A program made the position numbers and the translations under genes. Source: Amaurobius ferox (Eukaryota; Arthropoda; Arachnida; Araneae; Amaurobiidae). Taken from it: 64,000 bases of DNA. Shown here piece after piece: positions 45,050-56,607 of the stretch (position 1 is the stretch's first letter; every line of letters begins with the position of its first letter). Under the pieces are notes generated by a model. That model made no database searches and was not told the origin of the DNA. It saw nothing but the letters and a program-made list of their open reading frames with translations. The DNA lies in NCBI GenBank assembly GCA_951213105.1, contig OX578135.1, positions 163,773,250 through 163,837,249 of the forward strand, read 5' to 3'.

Positions 45050-45685
45050 TACTAAGGATGCTAGTGTCAAATGGTGCAAGGAAAGTCGCAAAAGATTCAA
45101 TTCTGATGCCTCAAAACATGTCTTTGGCATTGTAACAGGCGACGAAACGTGGATTTATTCTTATGAATCCGAAACAAAACAACAATCCACTGTTTGGGTG
45201 TTTCAAAATGAACCAAAGCCTACAAAAGTTGTTCGTGCACGTAGTATTTCAAAGAAAATGATTGCTTCGTTTTTTGGTAAATTCGGCCATGTTGCAACCG
45301 TTGCTTTGGATACTGATTGGTATACGACAATTTGCTTGCAAAAAATTGTTGCTCAAATCAAAATAAAATAATGCGAAACGTCGCATCATTCTTCATCATG
45401 ACAATGCAAGCTCACACACTGCATTGCAAACTATCAATTATTTGAAGCATGAAAAAATTGTCCTTATTCGCCTGATTTAGCACACACTGATTTTTTTTGT
45501 TCGCAACAATCAAAATTAAAATGCGTGGTCAACGATTTAACAGCTCAGTTGAAGCTTATAAATCACATGTTTCTGTTATACCAACTTCTGAATGGCATAA
45601 CTGTTTTGAAAATTGGTTTATTCGAATAAAAAAATGCATTAATGCTAAAGGCGAATATTTTAAAATTATTCTATAACAAAAAATT
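45050..45685 (+). pseudogene. Mariner transposase relic
   Basis: The plus strand reads WCKESRKRFNSDASKHVFGI, then VTGDETWIYSYESETKQQST (first catalytic Asp, codon 45141-45143). WVFQNEPKPTKVVRARSISK and KMIASFFGKFGHVATVALD follow. In another frame come HHDNASSHTAL-like (second Asp, 45400-45402) and a decayed SPDLAHTDFF. These are mariner motifs, probably of the irritans-type group. The N-terminal DNA-binding part is absent, and stops near 45369 plus frameshifts show it is dead. No inverted ends were identified, and the sequence after about 45745 is a different repeat. Confidence 0.82.
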
Positions 45686-45744
45686 GCCAATTTTCAGAAC
45701 GAAGTTTACCAACTTAAATGAAATGTTTTCATGCAAAAAAAAAA

Positions 45745-46370
45745 TCTGATGTGGGCAGCACGTAACTTTTTCTACATCAAAAATATTTATTTCTCCAAAG
45801 CGACAGAGATTATCAAAAAAATCGAACTTCATTCTCCAAGATATTGAATTTGATGAATTTGGCTCAATTTTCGTTAATTAAACGTCACTTTTTCCCCTTT
45901 TACGTTCTCAGATTTGGCGACATTTCTAAAGTCGCCAAGTTGGCGATATGTAATAAAATTTGTCGCCAAACGTTATATATAGACAAACAGATGATTTGAG
46001 TTCTAATCAATAGATGTCTTCCCTCATGAATGGAACGCACTCTAGATCACGAGAATGATGTTAGTAAATTCATTCCCTATTATTGCATATGGAATATGAA
46101 TCTATTTAATGATACTTACTTCTTTTTAATTTTATATAATTTTTTGATAAATTTATTGGAAAAATGTGCAAAATTCTCGAGAGCGATTTATGTTAGCGTT
46201 CTAAAAATTGTGTCATTAGGTTTGTAATAAAAAATTCTGAAGTGATTATTTATGTGTAACATTATTGAAGGTTCTGGTGTTTGAATTATTTATTCAAGAA
46301 GTTATTCGAAAGTATCATGGGGGGGGGGGGAGCTTCCGAACACTTGCGTTTAAAATCAGTAGGGATCTAG
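45745..46370 (+). repeat. Dispersed repeat, direct partner of 63365-64000
   Basis: Both loci share 'tgatgtgggcagcac', 'ccaagatattgaatttt/g', a palindromic TCGCCAA-G-TTGGCGA (45932-45946), 'atgaatggaacg', 'cacgagaatgatgt' and 'ttttttgataaatttatt'. The frame at 46030-46227 lies within the repeat and is not a supported gene. The G10 run at 46320 follows it. Confidence 0.75.
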
Positions 46371-46399
46371 TGTTCACTGATTGTAATATTTGCACTAAC

Positions 46400-46620
46400 T
46401 TTTTTTAGAAACGCTCCATTCGTTAGTGAGATATCGCTTCCACAAACTCACGGACGACGCACACACATCACTTCAAAAACATTCGATTCGAGTTCAGAGA
46501 TGCTTGAAAAAGTGTTCTTCAGTCGAAAACTCGAATGCGAAATTTCGACCCCATCACAATAAATTTTTCCTATACATTGTACTGTGCATGTAAGGAAAGT
46601 AATAAAACTAACCCGAATGT
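46400..46620 (+). repeat. Dispersed repeat, intact version of the transposon host site
   Basis: Homologous to 19080-19250 and continuing uninterrupted into 'tgtactgtgcatgtaaggaaagtaa'. It shows what the 19.2-kb copy looked like before the DNA transposon inserted. Confidence 0.65.
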
Positions 46621-46785
46621 GTTAATTTTCTTTCATATACTTTTTGAGATCATGAAACAACTCTCACGTCCCTCTCTTAATTCTCAAATCAGCCCTAAGC
46701 CCAGGATTCCCTGAAACATTAATATTAATCTGACACTGCTTAGAATGGTCCTCTCTTATGCTATCTGTTGAAAATAGAAACTTAC

Positions 46786-46935
46786 CCACACACTTCGTTT
46801 TTACTTTTTCCAACCTTTCTTCACTTGTTCCAGACAGGACGAGTTTTGCTCCATGTTGAGACAATTCGTAAGAGAGGTGCTCTCCCAGTCCACTGGAGGC
46901 TCCTGTGATCCATACCACTTTATCTCGTAGTTGGC
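46786..46935 (-). CDS. DHRS7: DHRS7-like dehydrogenase, cofactor-binding exon (most upstream seen)
   Basis: The 150-nt exon lies between acceptor TTTACCAACAG (AG at 46937-46936) and donor TGTGG|GTAAGT (GT at 46785-46784). It opens with two bases of a Gly codon, then QLRDKVVWITGASSGLGEHL, SYELSQHGAKLVLSGTSEER and LEKVKTKCV. TGASSGLGE is the TGxxxGxG nucleotide-binding loop of classical short-chain dehydrogenases, preceded by the first beta strand KVVWI. Entry in phase 1 means at least one upstream exon, expected to encode the short N-terminal membrane segment of DHRS7 proteins. I did not find it in the window. DHRS7 relatives are ER-bound NADPH-dependent carbonyl/steroid reductases; the substrate here is unknown. 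Confidence 0.95.
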
Positions 46936-47159
46936 CTGTTGGTAAAGAACAACAACAACTATAATATTGCACATAGCCTCAGAACCAACAGAAATTGGAA
47001 GAAATAAAATTGGGAAACAAAAATTAAAGAAACATTGCTCCAACCAAGGGGAGGGGAGTGCAGCTTGGAAGTATCTTCCACATGTGTCCAGGAATTTTAT
47101 GAACACCAGTCATACGGGCGAGTAGTTGGGAGGTCCTGGCGCTATACACGAAATACGTA

Positions 47160-47723
47160 TATGTATATACACACACACATATATATATATATATATTGAT
47201 TTTCTATTATCGATTCCTTTCCATTGATGTTTGTTATTCGTCTTCAGCTTTATGACTAGAGGTTTGCATTTTATTTTCCACTTGATTGATGATTCTCTGT
47301 TTGATACTTTTTATTTGTTAAGCATTTTTTAATGTTGGGGTATTTTGAGTAGCAACTTCTCTTTATTCTATCATTGGATTTTCAAACTATATATATATAT
47401 ATATATTGTATATATAATTGAAGAATTTTTATTTTACTTGTAATATATACACCTGAGATTTATCATTAATAGAAAATGTTCTGTGTAGCAAAAGTGAAAT
47501 GAAGATGGACTGAAATGAAAATGTGATAACAAAAAGACTATAAAAAAATAAAGCTGTTGAATATTTAAAAAACTGGATAAGTAAACATTATTTATAGAGA
47601 GAGACCATTTCCAATAAATAATCAATCTCTGGTATTTATAATACAAGTAAATTAAAATTCTTAATATATATCTATATATATATATATATAGATATATATA
47701 TGTATATATATATATATATATAA

Positions 47724-47817
<94 letters not shown>
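47160..47817. repeat. (TA)n microsatellite cluster
   Basis: Several (TA)n runs with TG/TAAA interruptions (47170-47196, 47388-47406, 47665-47817). The long minus-strand frame 47434-47892 is a low-complexity Ile/Tyr run caused by them. The last tract abuts copy B of the 0.78-kb repeat. Confidence 0.85.
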
Positions 47818-47821
<4 letters not shown>

Positions 47822-48616
47822 TTGAAATCTACTTTTTTAAAACCCCGGCTTCCAGAGGCTTTTGAAAATTTATATGTCTCCCGTTCAAACAAAAAATGGA
47901 TTTTTTTTCTGTAGAAGAAAATACATTTTATCGTATACCTTGTTGTATCATATCCTCTAAAAAGAGATTTTTACCTACAAATATTGAAAAATCTATTAAA
48001 TTTTTCGAATTTTCGAAACCGCTATCACTAAATATCAATCGTTAGTTACATTAAAAAGAAAATGCGAATTCTCGCTAACTGCGCAGCTATACGGGAAGCT
48101 AACGGGACGCAGCTATAGCGTTTGACTTTGGGTAGTGTAAATAAAAACAGCTTCATAGATTTTGCAATAATTACTTAGTTATTGCAAGAAAACATCTTAT
48201 AACTTTTTTGGATCTTTCTCAACAGACTACCCTTTAAAAATGAACCCATAGCAAAATATTAAAAACACAAGGCTCTACTTTTATAGAAAAGTTTGAGTTA
48301 CTAGCATTGGACTTTTCATGTAAGCTCAACCATACAAATTAAATCATGTTAAGAAAATACCCCATGCAATAAAGCTAGTGGGTTTTCGAGAAATCTTCTG
48401 TTACAATCTTGAATTTTTCACAAAATTGATCTTTTCTCTACCAAAATACGATTTTGGGATAATATACTGGTGTGGGCGAGATTTCACTCTAATTTCTCTT
48501 TCGTTAATATGCAATAGAGTTTAGTTCTACTAGTATCATATAATCATTATCATAATAAAGAAATAAAAAGTTGTATTTCTCTTTATCGGATTTTGTACCC
48601 AACGTATACATTAGTA
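47818..48616 (+). repeat. 0.78-kb repeat, copy B (direct partner at 29079-29856)
   Basis: Almost base-for-base the same as copy A, starting 'gtatttgaaatctac' and ending 'aacgtatacattagta'. It carries about 20 additional bases near 48085. Its start directly follows a (TA)n tract. Confidence 0.85.
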
Positions 48617-48756
48617 AACTTAGTACCCAATGTATTACATTAGTAAACAAGTGAAATTTATATTAGAATTCGCATTTTTATAACTTCTATTTCAATAAGT
48701 TTTATTTATTGGTCAATAAAATAAAATAGCTTTACATAAAAATATAAAGAATGGAT

Positions 48757-49298
48757 GAAATACGTGCAATTTAAAAATGTTACCTATGTAAGATAAATAC
48801 AAGATATAACATTTTAAATGTTTTCTTATTTCTAAATTAGATGAGCTCTACAATAATTTTATTAAATATGAAGTCATGGTCATCCATAGGGGAGGTCGGG
48901 GGGGGGAGCACACTCACCCTTGAGCATTTAATATAACAAAGGAAAGCATCAAACCAGTTAATGTTGTTCATCAGGCTCTTGAGTTTGCCCCCCTCCCCCC
49001 TTGGAAAAAGTGTTTCAGGCGCCTATGAAATGCGTGCGATTTCAAAATGTTACCTATGTTAGATGAATACAAGATATAACATTTTAAATGTTTTCTTATT
49101 TCTAAATTAGATGAACTCTACAATAATTTTATTAAATATGAAGTCATGGTCACCCATAGGGGAGGTCGGGGGGGGGCACACTCCCCCTTGAGCATTTAAT
49201 ATAACAAAGGCAAGCATCAAACCAGTCAATGTTGTTCATCATACTCTTCAGTTTGCCCCCTCCCCCCCCCCCCCTGTAAAAAGTGTTGCAGGCGCCTA
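48757..49298 (+). repeat. Tandem duplication, two ~270-bp units with G and C runs
   Basis: 'gaaatacgtgcaattt' at 48757 and 'gaaatgcgtgcgattt' at 49026 start two copies. Each contains 'gtcatggtca.ccatagggg', a G7-9 run, 'gcatcaaaccagt.aatgttg', a C run and a closing 'aaaagtgtt.caggcgcctatg'. The right boundary resembles a hAT-type end (caggcgcc). Confidence 0.8.
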
Positions 49299-49299
49299 T

Positions 49300-50006
49300 G
49301 TATGAGGTAGAAATACATTAGAATATTATTAGCAAGTGATGTAAAAAATATATACGAGTTTTGTAAATATAAACATAACTAACAAAATAAAGCAATTCAA
49401 AGGAGTGCGCTGAAAGTAGATGAGAAATATATCTAGAACATAAGTTTAAGTGAAAATCACTGTAGTCAACAATGTTCTTAAACAATTTTGTATATTAATT
49501 ATTTACATATACTATACTTTGAAAACTTAAAAATATCTTAACCACAATATGCTAAAAATTCACTAGAAATTTTTCAATGGCTTTTAAACAAATGAGAAAA
49601 AATTGAGATTGTTGTGTAAAGTGAACTTTAAAGGTAAATAAGATTTATTCTTTCTAAAACTCCCAAAAATGCAAACAGATGCTTCACCATATTCTTTCTG
49701 TGACTAAGTCTACTTCACAAACTACTTAAGTTTAATGGTAGTCATCATTAGTGGGTTTCTTCGTCTTGATATTGTTTAAACTTAGGTGAATGTCATGTAA
49801 TGAATGGAAAATGCCTCATATTTTTTAGTATTACATATAACTCTTTTCTATGAAGATTAATTAATAGAACCATGTTTGACCTAAAATGGCAGATCCATTA
49901 GCATTGCCCAAGAAATTTTCATTCATGAAACATCATGTCCCATATCCAACAGCTATGTATATAACATTTAACAACTTAGTGATGACGAATTCGTATTATA
50001 AACTAC
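49300..50006. other. AT-rich DNA, partly repeat
   Basis: Around 49600-49860 the sequence matches part of 44190-44340 in inverted orientation. No gene is seen. Confidence 0.4.
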
Positions 50007-50222
50007 CATCTCCGTGCACAGGCGCAGTTCTCTGAAGCTACTATTGGTCGTCGATATTGAAGTCGTGTAACGTAACATCATGACGTCGGAGTGGGTCTGG
50101 TCGTCACCTCCGAAAGCAGAGGCCGGAGCACTAACTTTTGACGTTTTGGCTTGTAGGCCCACTGCGAGTAGGTCTTCCAGATCGCGATCGGAGTTTTTGC
50201 CATTTGCTTCCCTTTTAATTCT
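50007..50222 (-). CDS. Candidate 216-nt exon of an unknown gene
   Basis: The minus-strand segment sits between an acceptor (CATCGAACAG, AG at 50224-50223) and a donor GAGATG|GTAGTT (GT at 50006-50005). It is open over 72 codons in phase 0 and is much richer in GC than its flanks. It reads RIKREANGKNSDRDLEDLLA, then VGLQAKTSKVSAPASAFGGD and HSDVMMLRYTTSISTTN. I recognise no domain. It is on the same strand as, and 3.1 kb upstream of, the DHRS7-like exons, but it does not resemble a DHRS7 N-terminus and the phase does not fit (0 versus 1). A GGAG|GTGACG inside it would fit phase 1. It may instead belong to the next gene. Confidence 0.35.
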
Positions 50223-52782
50223 CTGTTCGATGTAAAGGAATCATAATTTATCAGTAAATCAAATAATATTCATGAAATTTGGAAGTATTTTCGATAATGT
50301 TCATTAAAATGGGTGATTTAAAATATTAATATTGCTGTACATTTCCTTAAAATAAAATATTTATAATGACTCAAATTCACTGTGGGAGCCAAGATGAAAG
50401 GATTCCATTCAGTTAGTGTTTTAATAAAAGTTTGAAAAAGAACCCTGTATATTTATTGCTTAATCAGGCATTTTATTTGAATAATTCTTCAGTACATTCA
50501 GCTAAAGTATGCGTACTTACAGATAAAGTATGCAGAAACTAAAATGATTACTGGATACTATATCTTTAAATATCATAAGATAATCATTAAAAAGAAACTC
50601 AGAATCTAACTTTTAATATGCTTACGTGTTTATTTATTTTTATTTCATTTTATTTTATTCATTTTTGTTGTTGTTATAAATTGTAAAATGATTTAGAATT
50701 AAAATAAAATACTATTTGAATGTCATTCATTAACCTATGCACTATAATTTGTAGAAGTTCAGGTTTTCTAATATAGCACATCTTATATTCCTTTTTTTAC
50801 TACCACACATTAACAAATTGTAAACAATTTTGCTTAATTATAGAGTTTGAAATACCTCAGGGGCTTTGAAAATTTAATAAAGCTGTATAATAAAACTTTT
50901 TGGTATTAATATTTCATTTACAATTCCATTGAAGTGAAAATGTAAGAAAGATTAAATTAGCTTTGTATTATTAAAATAACACTAACTATAATATAATGAA
51001 ATATACAATGGTAACTTGAAATTGTAAGTTAGTTACTTTGTTTTTTCAAAGTTATTTTAACAATTTTCAATAACATAATAACTCGCTACATAAAAAAAAA
51101 TGTGCACAACCTAAACACAAATGACTTCTTAACCTATTCTTTTAAAATTTCAGCATGCCATAACAAATAATAAAAAATATACATGCAATATATTAAGATA
51201 CTAAATCTTGTATATGCAATTACTTACTTATCAAACGGTTAAAAATATGTTATTTGATGTGTGAAATATTACATTTTACATTATTTTACTTTCATAAATT
51301 TAGTGTGGCATTTTTATTGCTACGATTTCTTACTATTGACAATATCTTAAAAAGAGAATGACATTTTTTTATTTATGTAAATAAAATTGAAAATACATCT
51401 ATCTGTCTGTGTGTTTATCTATCTCATCATCATGGTAGAATTGCTGCATCGAATTTCATGAAAATTCTGTGGGTAGCCTTAAAATAGCCCTACTTAAAAT
51501 TTAGTCCATGTTTCGAGTTTCTAGGGCCAAGGATTGTCGAGATATGAATAAAAATCCTACAATTAATCCTTCCATAAAAATAGAATTATGTAGATGATAT
51601 ATGTTCCGCAAATTTACTAAGAAAATTATATCATGATGCTTAGCAACGCAATTAAATCAAATGTGTTTATTAGGCAGACGATTATTAAATTTTTTAAGAT
51701 TTAAATAATAAAGAAATCGATATAAAAGAACATTTTATAACCATTTTTATACCATTTTAGCGCTTTCATTTTAGTTTATATTGATCCAATTTCATATATA
51801 TTTTATAATTTGTTTTCAAACGAGGATGTTTTATTCTACAGATCTGCTTGAAGATAATTTTGTATAGAAAACACAGAAAGGAGAATTAAATTTAGAAGAA
51901 TTAAGTGAAGGGAGAATTAAATGAAATATTTTAATAGAATGTTTTGAGAAAGAATGTCATTTAGAATACTGCAGGAATTTGCACATATTTTAAATCATGG
52001 GCAATGTCGGGTATATCTGCTATTAATAGTATACATAAAATTGTATGTTGTACATCTATCTGTCTGTTTATTATCTCAGCACGGTAGAGATCACCTATTT
52101 TCATTTCATTAGAATTATTATAAAATTTCAAAAATAGAGACTCTAAATATTAAAACTTCACATCAAATTCTGAATTTTAGGTTTCTTGTATTATATAATC
52201 AGTATGAAGAACGGACATACTGCTAGTCTATTATAAAATATTACACAACTAACAACATTATTAAAGTAATTTTAAAATATTTGCAGGAAACTGTATAGTT
52301 TATGACAACATTAAGTACACTAGGTAAATGCAATGAATGACACAAGCTAACTTGATAAAATATACATTTTCAACATTGAATGATTTTAAATACTTCACAA
52401 TTACTTAACAAAGCTTAATTTTACAAGTGCCTTGGCAGTTTTCTTAATTAATATGACAACAGTAAAATTTTAAAACTAACTAAGAAAACTATAAAAGGTT
52501 TATTGACGTTATAATTAGCAACAAAACAATTTAGAATCCAGTTAGCTTTAATTGAATAGCAATAATTTGATTGCCATATATTTAAAATTCTATGTAATTT
52601 TAAATGACATGATAATAAGCAAAAAATGGTAAGCACTTACTTCTAAATAGCATTTTCAGTACCTAACATTAGTGTAATAAGGTAATTAGTAATCTAATGT
52701 TATAAGGTATGTAGTTGAAGGTATGCAGGTCAAAATGTTTATTAAATCATGAACTAACATATTAGACATTTAAAAATACGAT
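50223..52782. other. AT-rich DNA with one dispersed repeat
   Basis: About 51590-52230 resembles 410-1320 (same element class, ending 'aagaacggacatactgctag'). The rest shows no gene or structured element. Confidence 0.45.
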
Positions 52783-54087
52783 AACAAGAAAGATCAATCA
52801 TGCTTAAAGCATTGATTATGAAACACTTTCCAACTTCAATGCAATTTTATTTAAACAAGTCTAAAATTCAATACATTCCTCGGTAATATTTTGAAAGTTA
52901 TCACAATACTGCATTAATTTATTATATTTGAAAACTTAAACCTTCATCGAAAAAAATGAACTTCATTCAAATGACGGCATTGAAATATAAATTGCCTGGT
53001 TTAAACATCTCTAAAATGTTATACATTCCTCGGTAATAGTTTTAGAATTATCATAATACTACGATAATTTATTATATTTGAAAACTTCATCGAAAACAAC
53101 TGAAATTAATTCAAATGACGTCATAGAAAAAATAACACGCCTGGATCTCTCTATAAAAACAGGATTTCATTCATAACTTTCTCCCATTCATTTCATTCAT
53201 CACAATACTATAATAATTTATTTTATTTAAACATTTTGTTTAAGACCATGGAGCTACAAAAAATTAAACTCTGTGCTTGAAACTTCATCGAAAAAAATTG
53301 TCCTTCTCTTTATGAAATCAATTAATATTTCATTCATATCAGCCATGCAGACTCCATGGACTAAATTATTTTGTGTTAAAGAAATACAGGAATTCTAATA
53401 CAACTCATTCTATATATTTTGCTGTTTACATTTTACATAGGTGAAAAATAGGCTTAGTTGTAGAAATAATCAAATTTAGGTGAGCATTTAAACTCAAATA
53501 TATTGTCATTGCGTTGTTTCAGTATGTAGATGCACAGAATTTAAGCAAAAATAAAGTAGTTTTAGGACGGATACAACACTCAATATGAATTAAAAAGAAC
53601 TTAAAAAAATCACGATTTTGAAACAAGATGGATGCCATATATCATTTTGAAGTGGGTCATGTGATCGTTTCATATCATGGTCACGTGATCGTTTCATATA
53701 AGAGGTGTAATTATTATTTTAATTTTTATTTAAAAAACTACTGAATATATTTCGCTGAATTTTTTTTTTATATATTTTATGGAACAATTTGAATATTACC
53801 TAAAATTTTCGAAGCAATTTGTGAATTTTAAATCCGCTTAAAAAATGTTTGAAAAATTAGGTCCCATAGGGCTCAATGTATTTCATTTTTTCGACCCGGG
53901 TTCAGTCCAAAACTAATTGGGTGATATTATTCATTTATATTCCCATAGGTTCTACAGACCGTCTGAACAACATACTAAAATTTCATTTTGATTAAGTCAT
54001 TTTTACGGCAGTTATCGTGCTAACGGACAGACAGACAGACAGAATGAACAAAGTCATAAACACTTTTCAACTTTGTTGTAAAGTGTT
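52783..54087 (+). repeat. 1.3-kb interspersed element, copy B (inverted partner at 26002-27315)
   Basis: Reads in forward sense: starts 'aacaagaaagatcaatc', ends with a GACA microsatellite (about 54025-54042), 'aaagtcataaac' and a terminal hairpin (aacacttttcaac/gttgtaaagtgtt, 54059-54087). Internal CRE-like 'atgacgtcat' occurs at about 53117. No coding domain. Confidence 0.8.
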
Positions 54088-54345
54088 AAAAAAAACCGTT
54101 ATGCATCCACGAGCGCGAGCCCACGTACTGCTCTGCACATACGATACTTCTTTGTGTGGGCTACTCTACTAGGGAAGAACTTTCCAGAAAAGTTGAGACG
54201 GGGGATTTCGAAGGCCAGACTTGGGCCTACAGCTCCTACATTTCGAGGTGCAGAGGGGGGTAGTAGTTCGGCCTCTTCTATCGGGGGTGACGGTCTGGTG
54301 CTATTTATCCTCTCGTAAATGTACAACCATGACGACCATTAAATG
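54088..54345. other. GC-rich segment between two elements
   Basis: The base composition changes sharply after the hairpin end at 54087 (for example gagcgcgagcccacgtactg). The minus-strand frame 54099-54326 is Pro/Arg-rich without a known motif. It may be a short repeat; I cannot identify it. Confidence 0.35.
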
Positions 54346-54599
54346 AAAAGACCAATGTTGCCATTCGCTAAAGTTAAGAGTAGAGATCTACTGTTGCCAA
54401 TTGTGAGTAATAAATAACAGTTCTGCGTAAAGGTTGTAATATGTGATATTCTATAGAAAAAGCTGTGAAATAAAAGGATGAAAATACATTGTAATGTATA
54501 TTCAAGAGAATGTAGATGTTTGGCTAAAATAAGATACTAAGGAGAGATTTTTAAGAATTTTAGGCTAATCGAAACTTATTAACTATACCATTTACTAAA

Positions 54600-56580
54600 T
54601 ATGCTGGATATTCATATAATTTACTGGTAATTTTTAGGTTATTAATGTGCAAAGCATGAAATTTTTTTTCCGATAAATTGATAATCTATAAATTATAAAA
54701 AGTTAATTAGTATAATCTTTCTAAACAATTTAATCGAGTTGCAGGAATTAAATGGTAATATTTTATTAATATTGAATTTAAAATAGTATTTTTTTTTTCA
54801 TATAAATTAATAACTATCCCATTAGTAGGTTCTAGGTTCTATAATTAGATTTAAATCCAAATAATTAATATTATTACTAATAGTAGTTTCATTAGGTATT
54901 AATTCCAAATTATCCGAATAGAAATCTGTATCTATGACATAATTATCAGTAAATACTAAACATGTCAGATCATCAACATATCTGTAAATTTATAATCTGT
55001 TGAAGTAAAGGATTTTTCATAATGATATAGGTATAAATTAGCTGACATACTGCTACTACAGCCACCTTGTGGAACCCCTGAGACTTGTAAGTGCAATTTA
55101 TTACTCTAAAATATATAATTATTGAAAAGAACAAAATGGAGAAGTTTAGGAAAATTGGTAAATTTAGTTAGATTAGATTGATTAGTAATATAAGCATTAT
55201 ATAAAGCTAAAATTACAACATAAAGATCAGAGATCTTAATATTATTAAATAGATCTTTAAAATCAAAAGTTTGATATCCTATTATTTTACTTAGTGATGT
55301 TAATTTATTTTTTAATTCTTTACTATTATTTAGAATAAGGTAGTTATTACTAGAATAACGTAAATTATTATTTAGTACATTTAAATAATTTAGTAATAAT
55401 TTACTCACAGTAGTAGAGTAAGAATTATGACCACTAGCTACAGTTCTAAATTTAATAGGATTTTTATGAAATTTAGTAATAAGCACAATATATGGAAATT
55501 TCAAAAATTTATAATTAATATCTAAATCGCTATACATATTGATAATTTTCAATTTGATACTATTTACGAATATGAATAAAGTTTAAATATACTATTATTT
55601 TTTAAATAATCTAACAGATATTGTATATAGAATTTTTTACAGATAATAGCATAATTATTAGAGGCTTTATCAACATAAGTAATAACAAAAGATCTATGTA
55701 AATCATTAATATAGTGTTTTATATTATCCATATTATATATAGATCTAGACAAATTAATACTACAAATGGCATTTTTAATAGATTTTAATATAGTAAATTT
55801 CCACATATTAAATGCCTCTAAAGGCTGAGCATATTTAGAAGCTAATCTATAAATATATTTATCTACGTCAAGATTTATTGACTTTAAGACTTTATTAGAC
55901 TTATTACAAGAAGGTAACTTGAATTTTGTACCAAATGACATTATGGTTTTTAAAGATTTGTCTTTAACTATGGATAAGTCTCCAGTTATTATATGCCCCA
56001 ATAGTGGATTTATAAAATTAGCATAATTGTCAACTCTACAAATACATTCTCTATCTACATTTGTTGAGGAATCTTTATCTATTGATAGAGATTGTGAAAT
56101 TTCATTGTAATTAAAAATTGTTCTTCCAATAGGTTTGTTGTATTTAAAAGTCTTAGTAACATTCAAATCCTTAATAGGCAATAAATGATAAAACTGATTA
56201 AATAAATTCCTAAAATTTATAGAATTATAAATAGGATGCTCAAAAGAAATTACACAATAAGAATTAGAACAATTATTATTATGAAATTGATTAAGTTTTA
56301 CTTTTAAATAATTTGATCTAGTAATGAGCAAATCATAGAAAATATGATTAAAATTTTCATTACTTGGATTTAATTTTAAGAAAATGGCATAAACTTTATT
56401 TAATTGTTTTTTCTTAACCGCAGAAACCCATGATTTTATTAATTTCCATTGAAATGTGTCGTTAAATTGATGATGCATACTTTTAATCTGAGCTATATAA
56501 TCATGATGATTGGAGTTTCCTTTACAGCGTTTAAATCTTTTGAGTTTGGCCGAATTTCTATTATTTAAATGGAGATTCAA
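54600..56580 (-). pseudogene. Penelope-like element 3, N-terminal region and reverse transcriptase
   Basis: The minus-strand frame 56580-55564 encodes a 338-residue basic N-terminal region. It includes GHIITGDLSIVKD, FGTKFKLPSCNKS and VITYVDKASNNYAIICKKFY, the last matching the 'DKA.NN..I.CK.FY' motif that opens the polymerase domain in a divergent Penelope group. The frame 55552-55106 continues with ITKFHKNPIKFRTVASGHNS and the motif A region QTFDFKDLFNNI. Near 55070 the sequence reads VSGVPQGGCSSSMSANLYLY (motif B') and near 54980 RYVDDLTCLVF (YVDD codons 54980-54969). Breaks lie between frames and the thumb decays beyond 54840. The expected C-terminal endonuclease is not downstream but at 62250-62900. 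Confidence 0.82.
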
Positions 56581-56607
56581 AAAAGGTGATTAAAAATAGA
56601 ATATTTA

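Noticed and set aside
47434..47892. A 152-codon minus-strand open frame
   Set aside because: It is an Ile/Tyr repeat produced by the (TA)n microsatellite and runs into the 0.78-kb repeat; no protein.
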